A stretch of 64,000 bases of DNA from Actinomycetota bacterium (GCA_005884005.1 VAWI01000015.1:21168-85167); one strand, 5' to 3'; positions 23,908-33,154 are shown, counted from the first letter of the stretch. Numbers and translations: made by a program. Notes: generated by a model from the sequence alone, not told the origin.

Positions 23908-25731
23908 TTGAAATTAGCGGTTGAGATTCTGCGGTACGTAAGCCTGGGGGCTTACGTGGCGCTTGCGCTGGCGACGATCAATCAATGGCGCCGTCAGCGC
24001 GACCTCGCTGCGGCCTGGGCGGCGCTCTGCTTCGGCACACTTGGCCTGGTCGTCGTGCTCGGCCAGAGGCAGATCGTTCCGGAGCATCCCAACGGCTTCC
24101 TCGAGAACTTCCTGCAGCGGGTCGACATCGCTTTCCTGCTGCTCTTTCCTTACCTGCTCCACCGGTTCACGACCGTGTTCCGGACGGCCACCTCGAGACT
24201 GGAGAGCGCGCTTGGCCTCATGACCGTCGCGATGATCGTCTGGACCTTCGCGCTGCCGCACTTTCCCGAGCCGGGGCAGCCGCGGCCCTGGTCGTTCATC
24301 GCCTATCTCACCGGCTTCCTGATCCACTGGACTGTGCTCTCGTCGGTCGCAGCAACCCGGCTCTGGCGGGCCGGCCGGGGGCAGCCGAGCGTCGCGCGCC
24401 GCCGGATGCGGATTCTCGCGTTCGCTGCAGCGCTCCTCACGATCACCTTGTTCCTCGCGGCGGCGACCAGCCGGTCGTACTCCGTCCTCGCCCTCGTCAG
24501 CTCGGCGCTCGGGATCGTCAGCGCGCTTGCATTCCTCGTCGCCCTGGCGCCTCCGGCGGTCGTCCGAATGATCTGGCGGCGGCCGGCCCAAGAGCGCGTC
24601 CAAGACGCAGTTCGGGATCTGATCGCGCTCAGCCGCAGCCAAGCGGAGGTTGCGACGCGCGTCCTCGGGCCGATGGCCGACATCGTCGGCGCCCGGGCGA
24701 TCTGCATCAGGAACAACGAGGGAGAGCTGGTCGGTTCGTACGGCCTCCCAGAGGGTGAGCTCGAGCCTGCACAGACCGGCGACGCGCAGCAATTCGAGCT
24801 CTACATCCCTTCCGGTTCGCTGACGGTCTGGGCCTCGCCCTACGCGCCGTTCTTCGGCCGCGAGGAGCTGCGGCTCCTCGAGACGGTGGGTGCCTTCACA
24901 GGCCTCGCGCTCGATCGAGTGCGCCTGTTCCAGCAGGAGCACCAGGCACGCCTTGCTCTCGAGCGTGCGGACGAGATCAAGACGAACTTCATCGCCCTCG
25001 CCTCTCACGAGCTGCGGACGCCGGTGACGACGATCCTGGGCCTCGCTACGACCCTCAATCGCCGAGGCGACGATCTCGACGAGCGCCAGCACCGAGACGT
25101 GCGAGATACCCTCGAGCGGCAGGCCGACCGGATGGCCAAGCTCGTCGAGCAGCTCCTCGACCTCTCGCGCCTCGACGCGGACGCAATCTCGATCACTCCC
25201 GAGAGAATCAATCTCCGCGATCGGATCGAGGAGATCGTCGCATCGGTTGCGGCCGAGCGAAGAGATGACGTTCAGATCAGGATCGCCCCCGACCTCGAGG
25301 CGCCCGCCGATCCGGGCGCGCTCGACAGGATCGTCGGCAACCTCGTCGCGAACGCGCTGCGGTACGGCTCGCCCCCGGTCAACGTCGACGCGGTGCGCCA
25401 CGACCGCCACCTGCGCGTCTTCGTCGAGGACCACGGCGACGGCGTGCCGCCGCAGTTCGTCCCTCAGTTGTTCGAGCGCTTCACCCGCGGCGCCCGTGAG
25501 CGCGTGGGCGGCAGCGGACTAGGCCTGGCGATCGCACGCTCCTATGCGCGGGCGCACGACGGCGACCTCGTCTACGAAGACCTGGAGCCCCATGGCGCGC
25601 GCTTCCAGCTCGTGCTGCCGATGAAGAGGAAGGGCAACGGCGATCCTGACGAGGTCGAGATCGAGCCGCCGCCAGACGTGGAAGCCCACCGCTGGCAGCT
25701 CGTGGGACGCCGCCGGCAGCCGCTCGCCTAG
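23908..25731 (+). CDS. membrane sensor histidine kinase (7TM-like, GAF, HisKA, HATPase)
   Basis: This 607-residue kinase has about seven hydrophobic segments in residues 10-215 and a GAF-like domain at about 235-340. The HisKA domain carries H367 in ALASHELRTP, and the ATPase domain has an N box (IVGNLVANALRYG), G1 (VEDHGDGVPP) and G2 (GGSGLGLAIARSY). It should sense a membrane or intracellular signal and phosphorylate a response regulator, but no regulator gene is adjacent. TTG 23908 follows GGGGGTGG. The 270 nt upstream of it show no gene. It stands alone before tRNA-Tyr. Confidence 0.9.
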   Translation: MKLAVEILRYVSLGAYVALALATINQWRRQRDLAAAWAALCFGTLGLVVVLGQRQIVPEHPNGFLENFLQRVDIAFLLLFPYLLHRFTTVFRTATSRLESALGLMTVAMIVWTFALPHFPEPGQPRPWSFIAYLTGFLIHWTVLSSVAATRLWRAGRGQPSVARRRMRILAFAAALLTITLFLAAATSRSYSVLALVSSALGIVSALAFLVALAPPAVVRMIWRRPAQERVQDAVRDLIALSRSQAEVATRVLGPMADIVGARAICIRNNEGELVGSYGLPEGELEPAQTGDAQQFELYIPSGSLTVWASPYAPFFGREELRLLETVGAFTGLALDRVRLFQQEHQARLALERADEIKTNFIALASHELRTPVTTILGLATTLNRRGDDLDERQHRDVRDTLERQADRMAKLVEQLLDLSRLDADAISITPERINLRDRIEEIVASVAAERRDDVQIRIAPDLEAPADPGALDRIVGNLVANALRYGSPPVNVDAVRHDRHLRVFVEDHGDGVPPQFVPQLFERFTRGARERVGGSGLGLAIARSYARAHDGDLVYEDLEPHGARFQLVLPMKRKGNGDPDEVEIEPPPDVEAHRWQLVGRRRQPLA

Positions 25732-25813
25732 CTTTGCTGGGTGAACCTCCCGGTTCCCCCAGACCCCCTCCACCGGTCCGTCGCGCTGCGCACGACGGAC
25801 GATCGCTACGTGA

Positions 25814-25895
25814 TGGGGGCGGGAGGATTCGAACCTCCGTAGGCTAAGCCGACGGGTTTACAGCCCGTTCCCTTTGGCCGCTCGGGCACACCCCC
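25814..25895 (-). tRNA. tRNA-Tyr (GUA anticodon)
   Basis: This is an 82-nt class II tRNA on the minus strand. The acceptor GGGGGTG pairs with CGCCCCC (one T-G pair), the anticodon stem ACGGG/CCCGT encloses CTGTAAA (anticodon GTA), a long variable arm follows (CGGCTTAGCCTA), and the T arm contains GGTTCGAATCC. Discriminator A; CCA not encoded. Confidence 0.93.
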
Positions 25896-25935
25896 AGGGG
25901 TCGGCAATTGTAGCTAGCGGTCTACGATCCCTTCA

Positions 25936-27060
25936 GTGGCGCGCTACGACGTGATCGTCATCGGCGCCGGGCCGGCCGGCTCGACGACGGCTTACCGCCT
26001 CGCGCGCGCGGGCGCGCGCGTGTGCCTAATGGACCGCGCGCGGTTCCCCCGCGACAAGCCATGCGGCGGCGGGCTGACGTTGCGCGCGGTGCGGGAGCTT
26101 CCGTTCTCGGTTGAGCCCGTGGTCGAAGACCGCATCGAGACGATCGAGCTCGGGTTCCGCTACACGCGACGCTGGAGCCGCCGTGCCAAGCAGCCGCTCG
26201 TGTTGATGACTCAGCGCCGCAGGCTCGACGCGTTTCTCGCCGAGCAGGCTGTGACCGCCGGCGCCGAGTTCCGCGACGGGTCGAAGGTGACGGCGGTCGA
26301 TCCGAGCGGCCGGGTCGCCATCGATGGGGAGCGCCTGGATGCGGACGTCGTGGTAGGCGCCGACGGAGCGAACGGGATCACGGCGCGCTCGCTGGGGCGG
26401 CCGGCCCCCGAGCACGGGGTTGCGCTCGAAGGGAACGTCGCCTACACGCACGTTTCTCGCGAGCGATTCCAGGGGCGGGCAGTTGCCGAGCTCGGTGCGG
26501 TTCCGGGCGGCTACGCGTGGGTGTTCCCTAAGGGGGACCATGTCAACGTGGGTGTCGGGGGCTGGCAGAGCGAAGGTCCGCGACTGCGCGATCACCTCCG
26601 GGAGCTTTGCGCCGCCTTCGAGATCGATGAGGCCGAGGTCCGGGATCTGCGCGGGCACCGGTTGCCGATGCGCGGGGCGTCGATGCGGCCAGTCGAAGGG
26701 CGTCTTCTGCTGGTCGGCGATGCCGCCGGGCTGGTCGATCCGCTATCCGGAGACGGCATGTACGAGGCTGTCTTCAGCGGCAGGCTCGCGGCCGACGCGG
26801 CGCTCGAGTTCCTGCACGGCCGGGCGCGCGATCTCGACGCCTACGCCGAGCGGTTCGCGCCCGCCTTCGCGCCGCTCGAGAGCATCTCCTGGCGTGCCAA
26901 GCTCGCCTTTGAGCGGTTCCCGCACCTCGCTTTCCGACTCGCGACCACGAATGTCTCGTGGCGGCTCTTCCAGGCGGTCGTCCGAGGAGACCGGCGCGCT
27001 TCCGACACCCACGGCCTGAGAGGCGCACCGCTCCGGGTTCTTCAAGCGCTCGGGGTGTAG
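25936..27060 (+). CDS. geranylgeranyl reductase family FAD-dependent oxidoreductase
   Basis: This 374-residue flavoprotein has the dinucleotide motif VIGAGPAGSTTAYRLARAGA, the family hallmark FPRDKPCGGGL, a VVGADGANG motif and the FAD-ribityl GDAAGLVDPLSGDGM segment. The family saturates isoprenoid chains such as those of menaquinone or archaeal and plant lipids. A role in menaquinone side-chain reduction is possible but not shown. GTG 25936 lies 40 nt beyond tRNA-Tyr. It is monocistronic; two hairpins follow before the pilus operon. Confidence 0.88.
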   Translation: MARYDVIVIGAGPAGSTTAYRLARAGARVCLMDRARFPRDKPCGGGLTLRAVRELPFSVEPVVEDRIETIELGFRYTRRWSRRAKQPLVLMTQRRRLDAFLAEQAVTAGAEFRDGSKVTAVDPSGRVAIDGERLDADVVVGADGANGITARSLGRPAPEHGVALEGNVAYTHVSRERFQGRAVAELGAVPGGYAWVFPKGDHVNVGVGGWQSEGPRLRDHLRELCAAFEIDEAEVRDLRGHRLPMRGASMRPVEGRLLLVGDAAGLVDPLSGDGMYEAVFSGRLAADAALEFLHGRARDLDAYAERFAPAFAPLESISWRAKLAFERFPHLAFRLATTNVSWRLFQAVVRGDRRASDTHGLRGAPLRVLQALGV

Positions 27061-27070
27061 ACACTCAAAA

Positions 27071-27183
27071 TCAAGAGGCGCCGCTTCCGGCGCCGACTCA
27101 GAGGCCGTGCGGGCTTTGCCCGTGCGGCCGTCTAAGCCCGGTCTGTTGGCGATACAGCCTCAAGGCGGGCAACAACGCTGCCG
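27071..27183 (+). promoter_or_regulatory. structured 5' leader of the first pilus operon
   Basis: Two very stable hairpins lie here: GGCGCCG-CTTC-CGGCGCC (27077-27094), and a 12-bp stem with a TTT loop (27104-27130) formed by GGCCGTGCGGGC and GCCCGTGCGGCC. A third element follows, a TGTTG/CAACA stem enclosing GCC-TCAA-GGC. It ends next to the ribosome binding site GGGGAG of pilT. It may be terminator, leader or regulatory RNA; a cyclic-di-GMP riboswitch was considered but the GAAA loop and receptor are missing. Confidence 0.4.
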
Positions 27184-27195
27184 ATGGGGAGCGTC

Positions 27196-28374
27196 GTGGA
27201 GCTGAATGCGGTCCTTCGGCGTGCCGTGGAGCAGGGTGCGAGCGACGTCCACCTGAAGGTGGGCCAGCTTCCGGTCGTGCGCTGCGACGGGGAGCTGACG
27301 CCCTTTGCCGATCACCCGCCGCTCACTGACGCCGACCTCGAGGCGGCGCTCGCCATCGTCTCTGAGTTGACCCCGGCCAAGCGCGAGTCCTTCTACGAGA
27401 CCGGAGAGCTCGACATCGCCTACACGAGCGGGGATCTACCGCGGTTCCGCGTCAACGCGTATCGGCAGCGGGGCTCGATCTCGTTCGCGTTCCGCGTCAT
27501 CCCCAAGCACGTGCCCAGCTTCGAGCAACTCAGGATGCCACCGGGCGTGAAAGCGATGGCCGACGAGCATCGCGGTCTCGTTCTCGTCACCGGCGCGACG
27601 GGCTCGGGCAAGACGACGACGCTCGCGGCGATCATCGACCACATCAACAAGACGCGCCGGCAGCACATCGTCACGGTCGAGGACCCGATCGAGATCTTGC
27701 ACGACGACCACAGCTGCATCGTCAATCAGCGCGAGGTCGGGATCGACACCGAGTCCTACCTCACCGCCCTGCGTCGGGCGCTCCGTCAGGACCCGGATGT
27801 GATCCTGATCGGCGAGCTCCGGGACGCCGAGAGCGCGGAGACGGCATTGAAAGCCGCCGAGTCCGGCCACCTCGTCTTCTCGACCATGCACACGATCGAC
27901 TCGGCCGAGACGCTCGGCCGGATGATCGAGTTCTTCCCAGGCATCAAACAGGCGCAGATCCGCTCGATCCTCGCAGGCGTGCTACGTGGGATCGTCAGCC
28001 AGCGGCTGCTGCCTCGCGTAGACGGCGGCCGGGTCGCGGCGGTCGAGGTCATGGTCAACAACGCGCGGATCGCCGAGCTGATTCGGGAGAGCAAGACCGA
28101 GGAGATCCCTGACGCAATCGCCGAGGGCTCGTTCTTCCAGATGCAGACCTTCGAGCAGGCGCTGATCGACCTCGTGGTCTCAGGCGACATCGATCGCCAG
28201 GTGGCGGCAAGCGCGGCCACGAAGCAGCACGACTTCGTCGTCGCGCTCGAGCACGCGCTCAAGCGCAAGGCTGCCGGCGTCACAAGGGAAGACGAGCTTC
28301 CGCAGGCCGCCCCTCCGGAAGTGCCGGAGGAAGAACTCCCGATTCCGGCCCTGCGGGTCGCGCCGGCCGAGTGA
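27196..28374 (+). CDS. pilT: type IV pilus retraction ATPase PilT (first copy)
   Basis: This protein of about 392 residues is a hexameric secretion-type ATPase. It has the N-terminal PAS-like part (ASDVHLKVG), Walker A GATGSGKT, Walker B LIGELRDAES, the HLVFSTMHT histidine box and the C-terminal ELIRESKTEEI element, close to the AIRNLIRE motif of PilT. It powers pilus disassembly. I favour GTG 27196, because GGGGAG lies 4 nt upstream and the protein then begins VELNAVLRRAVEQGA; ATG 27184 adds four residues but has no site. A 40-residue acidic, Pro-rich C-terminal tail is unusual. Its stop overlaps the next start. Confidence 0.92.
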   Translation: MELNAVLRRAVEQGASDVHLKVGQLPVVRCDGELTPFADHPPLTDADLEAALAIVSELTPAKRESFYETGELDIAYTSGDLPRFRVNAYRQRGSISFAFRVIPKHVPSFEQLRMPPGVKAMADEHRGLVLVTGATGSGKTTTLAAIIDHINKTRRQHIVTVEDPIEILHDDHSCIVNQREVGIDTESYLTALRRALRQDPDVILIGELRDAESAETALKAAESGHLVFSTMHTIDSAETLGRMIEFFPGIKQAQIRSILAGVLRGIVSQRLLPRVDGGRVAAVEVMVNNARIAELIRESKTEEIPDAIAEGSFFQMQTFEQALIDLVVSGDIDRQVAASAATKQHDFVVALEHALKRKAAGVTREDELPQAAPPEVPEEELPIPALRVAPAE

Positions 28375-29801
28375 TGAAGCGAGTTCTGCTGGGTCTCGCG
28401 CTCGCAATTGCGAGCGTGGCGGGTACGGCGAGCGCCGATACGTATCGCATGGTGCCCTCGGTGCCGGCGAATCTGCCGAGCGCCGCTGTACCGAACCAGC
28501 CCGGCGAGATCAGCGTCCCGACGCCGATCTCGACGCCGCCGTCGGTTTCGCAGTCCCTGAGCTTTCAGCAACTGGTCGCCCTCTGGCAGGGGGCCGGCTC
28601 CGCCTATGGGATCCCGTGGGAAGTGCTCGCCTCGATCAACAAGATCGAATCGAACTTCGGCCGCAACATGGGTCCCAGCTCCGCCGGCGCGGTCGGCTGG
28701 ATGCAGTTCATGCCGAGCACCTGGGATCGCTGGGGCGTCGACGCGAACGGCGACGGCGTTGCAGATCCGTGGAATCCGCAGGACGCGATCTACGCGGCAG
28801 CTCGCTACCTTGCAGCGGCAGGCGGAGCGCAAGACCTCTCGCGCGGGGTGCTCGCCTACAACCACGCCCAGTGGTACGTCGACGAGGTCCTGCAGCTCGC
28901 GCATACGTTCGCCGGGGGCGGCCTCGACACAACTTTCAAGCTCGACCGGTACCAGGTCTCCCTCGACGGGGCCCGCAAGGACGTCGCCGACGCGAACCGG
29001 CAGCTCCTCGCAGCGCTGCGGATTCAACAGGCGCTCATGAAGCAGGAGCGCCGCTGGCAGGCTCGCGCCGCGGGAGTGCAGCTCTTGTCCAGGCAACTCG
29101 AGCTCCAGAAAGCCGCAACGCTCGTCGGCGTCCGCGAGCACGCGACCGAAGCCCGGGTCGCTCGGCTCCGGGCAGAGCTGAAGAAGGCCGCCGATGCACT
29201 GACGCAGGCCAGCACTCAGGCGGAGAGCGCCGCGGCGTCGCCCGTGACCGGTTCGCTGCTCGGGTCACCGGTGTCCAACGATTCGGGCTACGTATTTCCG
29301 GTCGGCGGCGGCCCCTCGGTCATCTCGGTCTCGCACCATCACCACGACTATCCGGCCGCTGACATCGCGGCCCCCGAAGGCTCGCCGCTCTACGCCCTTG
29401 CCGACAGCGTCGTGCTCAAGTCGTGGGCACAGCCGGATCCGTACTGTGGGATCGGGCTGTCCTTGCGGGCAAGCGATGGGCAGGAATGGACCTATTGCCA
29501 TCTTTCGTATCTCGACCCGCAGGTCGTTCAGGGAGCGGTGTTGAGCGCGGGTCAATCCGTAGGTCTCGTCGGCCACACAGGCGACGCGACCGGGCCGCAT
29601 CTCCATCTTCAGACCGACCCGGCGACGCACTACCCACAATTGGAGCCCTGGTTCCAGCGCTTCGCCGGCACTGCTTTCCGCTGGCAGGATGCGCCGACCC
29701 CTCAGCCTGGGGCGACGGCGAGCGCGAGCGCCCCCGTGTTCGCGCAGGCGCCGAGTGGAAACGCCGCTTCTGGCGGTGGCGTGATCCGATTCACCCAGTA
29801 G
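28374..29801 (+). CDS. secreted lytic transglycosylase fused to M23-type peptidase
   Basis: This protein of about 475 residues has a signal peptide (LLGLALAIASVAGTASA), a transglycosylase domain at about residues 55-175 (catalytic Glu in INKIESNFG, GAVGWMQFMPSTW, LAYNHAQWYV), a coiled coil at about 195-290, and an M23/LytM domain at about 310-430 (HHHDYPAADI and HLHLQTDP ligands). It could cut both glycan strands and peptide bridges of peptidoglycan. Placed between pilT and minor prepilin genes, it may open the wall for the pilus (inference). The start is GTG 28371 or ATG 28374, overlapping the pilT stop. Confidence 0.88.
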   Translation: MKRVLLGLALAIASVAGTASADTYRMVPSVPANLPSAAVPNQPGEISVPTPISTPPSVSQSLSFQQLVALWQGAGSAYGIPWEVLASINKIESNFGRNMGPSSAGAVGWMQFMPSTWDRWGVDANGDGVADPWNPQDAIYAAARYLAAAGGAQDLSRGVLAYNHAQWYVDEVLQLAHTFAGGGLDTTFKLDRYQVSLDGARKDVADANRQLLAALRIQQALMKQERRWQARAAGVQLLSRQLELQKAATLVGVREHATEARVARLRAELKKAADALTQASTQAESAAASPVTGSLLGSPVSNDSGYVFPVGGGPSVISVSHHHHDYPAADIAAPEGSPLYALADSVVLKSWAQPDPYCGIGLSLRASDGQEWTYCHLSYLDPQVVQGAVLSAGQSVGLVGHTGDATGPHLHLQTDPATHYPQLEPWFQRFAGTAFRWQDAPTPQPGATASASAPVFAQAPSGNAASGGGVIRFTQ

Positions 29802-29840
29802 GGGGATAGCTCGATGCCCCGGTCCGCCGACGACTAGGGT

Positions 29841-30728
29841 ATGGCGGCTCGTTTCGCTGCGGTTCTTCCTCGCATGGCCGTAATCGGCCTCGTCTGGCTG
29901 TTTGCGACCGGAACCCTGACCTATGCCGCTGGGCGGAAGCTGACGACGCCCGAGAAGACGCCCGCGGCAGTTGCGACGCCGCGTCCGACTCTCGTCGTCC
30001 CGGACATCCGCGGCCAGGCTTTCGTCTTCGCCAAGGGGATCCTCGAGGACGGCGGCTTCGGCTGGCGCGTCAAAGGCGGTGTCCAAGGTTATGCGACGAA
30101 CGTCGTCGCCTCTCAACAGCCCGCCGCAGGCACGCGCGTCGAGGACACGGGCGCACCGACTTTGACCCTGACCATGGAACGTGGCACCTATCCGCAGAAT
30201 GGGACCCCGGAGAACACGTCCCCTTACGCGGGCACCTCGATCGTCCTTCCCAAGACTCCGAGCGCGGGGGCGAAGCCCTCCGCGCGTATCGCTCCGTCGG
30301 CAGGACCGAAGAACGCTAAGAAGTCGGTCGCGAAGCGTGCCCACGCGACGGCCAAGCCGAGGCGGAAGGTCGCCAAGCGGAAAGTGGCGAAGCACAAGCT
30401 TCACGTCACGCGGTCGCGCCCGCCGGCGTTCGCCGTACCGGGCGCGCGCAAGGAGCCGCTCGATGAGCTGCCGCTAGCGGTTCGGGCCCAGCGGCTGAGC
30501 GACTGGCTGACGCCCTCGCGTCGTGCAACGGCGTCGAACCAGCGCTACTGGCTCTACCAGCACGCCTGGATCGTCGCCGGCGCGAAGTTCGGCTGGTGGC
30601 ACGGTGCGGCGGCCCTCCGGGTGCTCATCAACGTCGACCGCCGAGTGGAGTCCCAGTGGGGGATCGGTCATCAGAGTGAGTCGGTTGCCCGCCGCGCCCT
30701 TGCCGCGGTCGAGGCGCAGGCGAAGTGA
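29841..30728 (+). CDS. membrane-anchored PASTA-domain protein
   Basis: This 295-residue protein has an N-terminal membrane segment (about residues 8-30, ending LTYAAG), one PASTA-like domain at about 50-115 (VVPDIRGQAFVFAKGILEDG, VVASQQPAAGTRV, LTLTMERG), and a Lys/Ala-rich basic linker at about 150-200. The C-terminal helical region has no recognised match (residues 210-295). PASTA domains bind uncrosslinked peptidoglycan, so the protein may link pilus assembly to the wall. It sits in the pilus operon and overlaps the next prepilin gene (GTGA). Confidence 0.78.
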   Translation: MAARFAAVLPRMAVIGLVWLFATGTLTYAAGRKLTTPEKTPAAVATPRPTLVVPDIRGQAFVFAKGILEDGGFGWRVKGGVQGYATNVVASQQPAAGTRVEDTGAPTLTLTMERGTYPQNGTPENTSPYAGTSIVLPKTPSAGAKPSARIAPSAGPKNAKKSVAKRAHATAKPRRKVAKRKVAKHKLHVTRSRPPAFAVPGARKEPLDELPLAVRAQRLSDWLTPSRRATASNQRYWLYQHAWIVAGAKFGWWHGAAALRVLINVDRRVESQWGIGHQSESVARRALAAVEAQAK

Positions 30729-31315
30729 GGTTTGGCAGGCGCGTGACGCGACGCCTCCGCGAACAGGGGGGTTACACGTTGGTCGAGATGCTGACCGTCC
30801 TTTTGATCCTGGGTGTGGTGATGGGGGGACTGACCTCCGTCTTCGTAACCGCGACGAATGCCGACGCCGACATGAACAATCGCTTCCGAGCTCAGCAGAC
30901 GGCGCGGCTCGCACTCGACAAGCTCCGCCGCGAAGTCCATTGCTCTTCGGCGGCGACCCCGGCCGGATCTGCCACCTCCTCGATCACCCTGACGCTCCCG
31001 ACCTACTGCAAGACCTATTCGGGAAGCACCTCGGTTACGTGGTGCACGCGGAGCGTCGCGACGAATCGCTACGCCCTCTACCGCGTCGATGGCGCGACTT
31101 GCACCGGCGGCGTCAAGTGGGCGGACAATTTGACCCCGACTGCGACGGCGCCCGTCTGCAGCGGCGCGCTTTGTATCTTCAACTACTCGGCGCAGTCGAC
31201 CTCGAGCCTCGCGAAGCTGCAAGTCGACTTCCCGGTCAACCCGAAGGCTTCCCGCACGGTCGACACCTACGAGCTCATCGACGGCCTCGTGCTCAGGAAC
31301 AGCACCCGATCATGA
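30725..31315 (+). CDS. type IV minor prepilin (PilW/PilJ-like)
   Basis: This 196-residue prepilin has a basic leader ending in GG, cleavage before YTLVEMLTVLLILGVVMGGL (Glu at mature position 5), and a long N-terminal helix (MNNRFRAQQTARLALDKLRREV). Four cysteines lie in the globular part. PilD should cleave it and the protein should enter the pilus tip or base as a minor pilin. GTG 30725 overlaps the upstream stop; the stop overlaps the next gene (ATGA). Confidence 0.88.
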   Translation: MRFGRRVTRRLREQGGYTLVEMLTVLLILGVVMGGLTSVFVTATNADADMNNRFRAQQTARLALDKLRREVHCSSAATPAGSATSSITLTLPTYCKTYSGSTSVTWCTRSVATNRYALYRVDGATCTGGVKWADNLTPTATAPVCSGALCIFNYSAQSTSSLAKLQVDFPVNPKASRTVDTYELIDGLVLRNSTRS

Positions 31316-33138
31316 GGCTGCGGAGGATGAGCCTGAAGGCCCTCGCCGCGGGCAAGCCAATGGGCGACGAGCGCGGCATCGCGCTGGTGATGGCTCTCGG
31401 CATCCTGGTCGTCTGCGCGATCATGGTCACGACGGTCATTGCTTACACCAGCTCCGGCCAGCGAACGTCGTATTTCAGCAAAGCGCGGCTGACCGCCTTC
31501 GACGCGGCCGACGCCGGCATGAACAATGCGTTTGCGGTCCTGAACCTTCCCACGAACAACTCGCTGGACCCGAGCATCCTCCCGCCTTGCCACACGACAA
31601 ACCCGGACACCTCGACTCCGGGAACGACGAACCCGACCTGGTTCACGAGCTCCACCAATCTCACCGCGCTGACGAGCTGGAACAACAACCTCTATGGTCG
31701 CGCGACCGCCTATTGGTGCGGGGACTTCGACCGCTACGGCGCCCAGTGGTTTCTCCGCTCGATCGGCTCGATCAGGAACCCAACCAGCCAGATCGGGAAT
31801 ACGACTCGCACGCTCAGCTCGAGGGTCACGATCCAGCCGACGTTGACGCAGCCCAAGAACAACCCGGTCTGGGACTATCTATACGCAGGCCACACGGGGA
31901 GCGCCTGCGATCAAACGCTGAACAACAACATCAGCGGCTCCTCGCGCATGTACGTCGCCGGCAACCTCTGCCTGAGCCCGAACGTGCAGTTGGCGCAGTC
32001 GACCGTCATTGTCGGAGGAAACCTCGACGTTGCGAACAACGCCGCTGTTGGCGCCAACACGAGCATGAGCACTCGCGTCGAGACGTATGTCGGTGGTAAC
32101 TGCCGTTACGGCAGCAACAGCCCGCCATGGGTCGCCTGCAGCGGCAACCAGGATGCGAATCACATCTACAGCAAGCTGTCCGACGGGACGACGGTCGCCG
32201 TGAACCACACCGCTCCGATCGTTGCCCCACCGGCCGCCGATTTCGCCGGCTGGTACCAGGATGCGATTCCGGGACCCGCCCAGTCCTGCACCAGCGCAGG
32301 TGGCACGTCTCCCACGTTCGACAACAACTATCCGACCCGCGACAACAGCGTTTCGACCGTCTTCGACTTGACTCCCTCGACCTCGTACACGTGCCGAGTC
32401 GGCAGGGGCTCGTCGACGACCCTGGGCTCGGCGATCACCTCCTCCCAGACCTCGATCACGGTCGCCTCGGCCGGCGGCTTTCCGACGAGCGGGAACTTTC
32501 GGGTCAGGATCGACGATGAAGATATGACCGTCACCGGCGGGCAGGGATCGACGACGTGGACGGTTACCCGCGGCGTCAACGGCACGACCGCTGCCAGCCA
32601 CGTGGCCTCGCAGACTGTCGAACAAGACGACGCAGGCACCAGCGGAGAGCTCTCGTGGAACGCGACGACGAAGACCCTCACCGTCTCCGGAACGATCTTC
32701 ATCGACGGAAGCGCGAAGGTATCCAACGGCGCGCTCAACACATACAACGGCCAGGCTACGCTCTATCTCTCGGGGACCTTCTACGCGAACGGGTCGCTGT
32801 GCGGCGCGACTTCCGGAACCAGCTGCAACTTCGCCGGCTGGAATCCGGACAAAGAGCTGCTGATGATCGTTGCCGACGGGAACGGCGGCCAGATCAACCC
32901 CGGTGACGGCGTCTTCATAGCCAACAACTTCTCGTACGAGGGCGGCCTCTACGCGACCAACGCGGTTGAGTTCGGCAACAACGTCAACATCGACGGGCCG
33001 GTCGTCGGCAGTCAGATCCTGCTGAGCAACAACCTGACGACCCAAGCGTTCCCGACGATCACGACCGTTCCTGTCGGAATGCCGTCGAACAACGACGTGT
33101 ACGCGCAGCCGAACCCGCCGCAGAGCTTCTCCGGCTAG
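31312..33138 (+). CDS. PilX-like pilus assembly protein with large exported domain
   Basis: This 608-residue protein opens with a PilX-like hydrophobic start (ERGIALVMALGILVVCAIMV), then an exported domain rich in Asn, Ser, Thr and Gly. Repeated short beta-strand units such as MYVAGNLCLSPNVQL and STVIVGGNLDVANNAAV suggest a beta-solenoid, and paired cysteines suggest disulfides. It is far longer than PilX (about 180-200). It may be a tip adhesin or surface-exposed minor pilin (inference). It ends the first pilus operon; pilD follows with its own promoter. Confidence 0.75.
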   Translation: MRLRRMSLKALAAGKPMGDERGIALVMALGILVVCAIMVTTVIAYTSSGQRTSYFSKARLTAFDAADAGMNNAFAVLNLPTNNSLDPSILPPCHTTNPDTSTPGTTNPTWFTSSTNLTALTSWNNNLYGRATAYWCGDFDRYGAQWFLRSIGSIRNPTSQIGNTTRTLSSRVTIQPTLTQPKNNPVWDYLYAGHTGSACDQTLNNNISGSSRMYVAGNLCLSPNVQLAQSTVIVGGNLDVANNAAVGANTSMSTRVETYVGGNCRYGSNSPPWVACSGNQDANHIYSKLSDGTTVAVNHTAPIVAPPAADFAGWYQDAIPGPAQSCTSAGGTSPTFDNNYPTRDNSVSTVFDLTPSTSYTCRVGRGSSTTLGSAITSSQTSITVASAGGFPTSGNFRVRIDDEDMTVTGGQGSTTWTVTRGVNGTTAASHVASQTVEQDDAGTSGELSWNATTKTLTVSGTIFIDGSAKVSNGALNTYNGQATLYLSGTFYANGSLCGATSGTSCNFAGWNPDKELLMIVADGNGGQINPGDGVFIANNFSYEGGLYATNAVEFGNNVNIDGPVVGSQILLSNNLTTQAFPTITTVPVGMPSNNDVYAQPNPPQSFSG

Positions 33139-33154
33139 CCGCGCTCAACTCTGC

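Noticed and set aside
27133..27155. Sigma-28-type promoter with GGCGATAC before pilT
   Set aside because: The -10-like box differs at a key position and the -35 position reads CCGT; the nearby CTAAG is 11-12 bp away, the wrong spacing.
27071..27190. Cyclic-di-GMP-I (GEMM) riboswitch upstream of pilT
   Set aside because: Short blocks resemble conserved parts, but the first hairpin loop is CTTC instead of a GNRA loop, the tetraloop receptor is not seen, and a 12-bp hairpin interrupts the core. Kept only as a structured leader.
28431..28438. GCCGATAC as a further sigma-28-type -10 box
   Set aside because: It lies inside the coding sequence of the transglycosylase gene and has no TCAA or TAAA 16 bp upstream.
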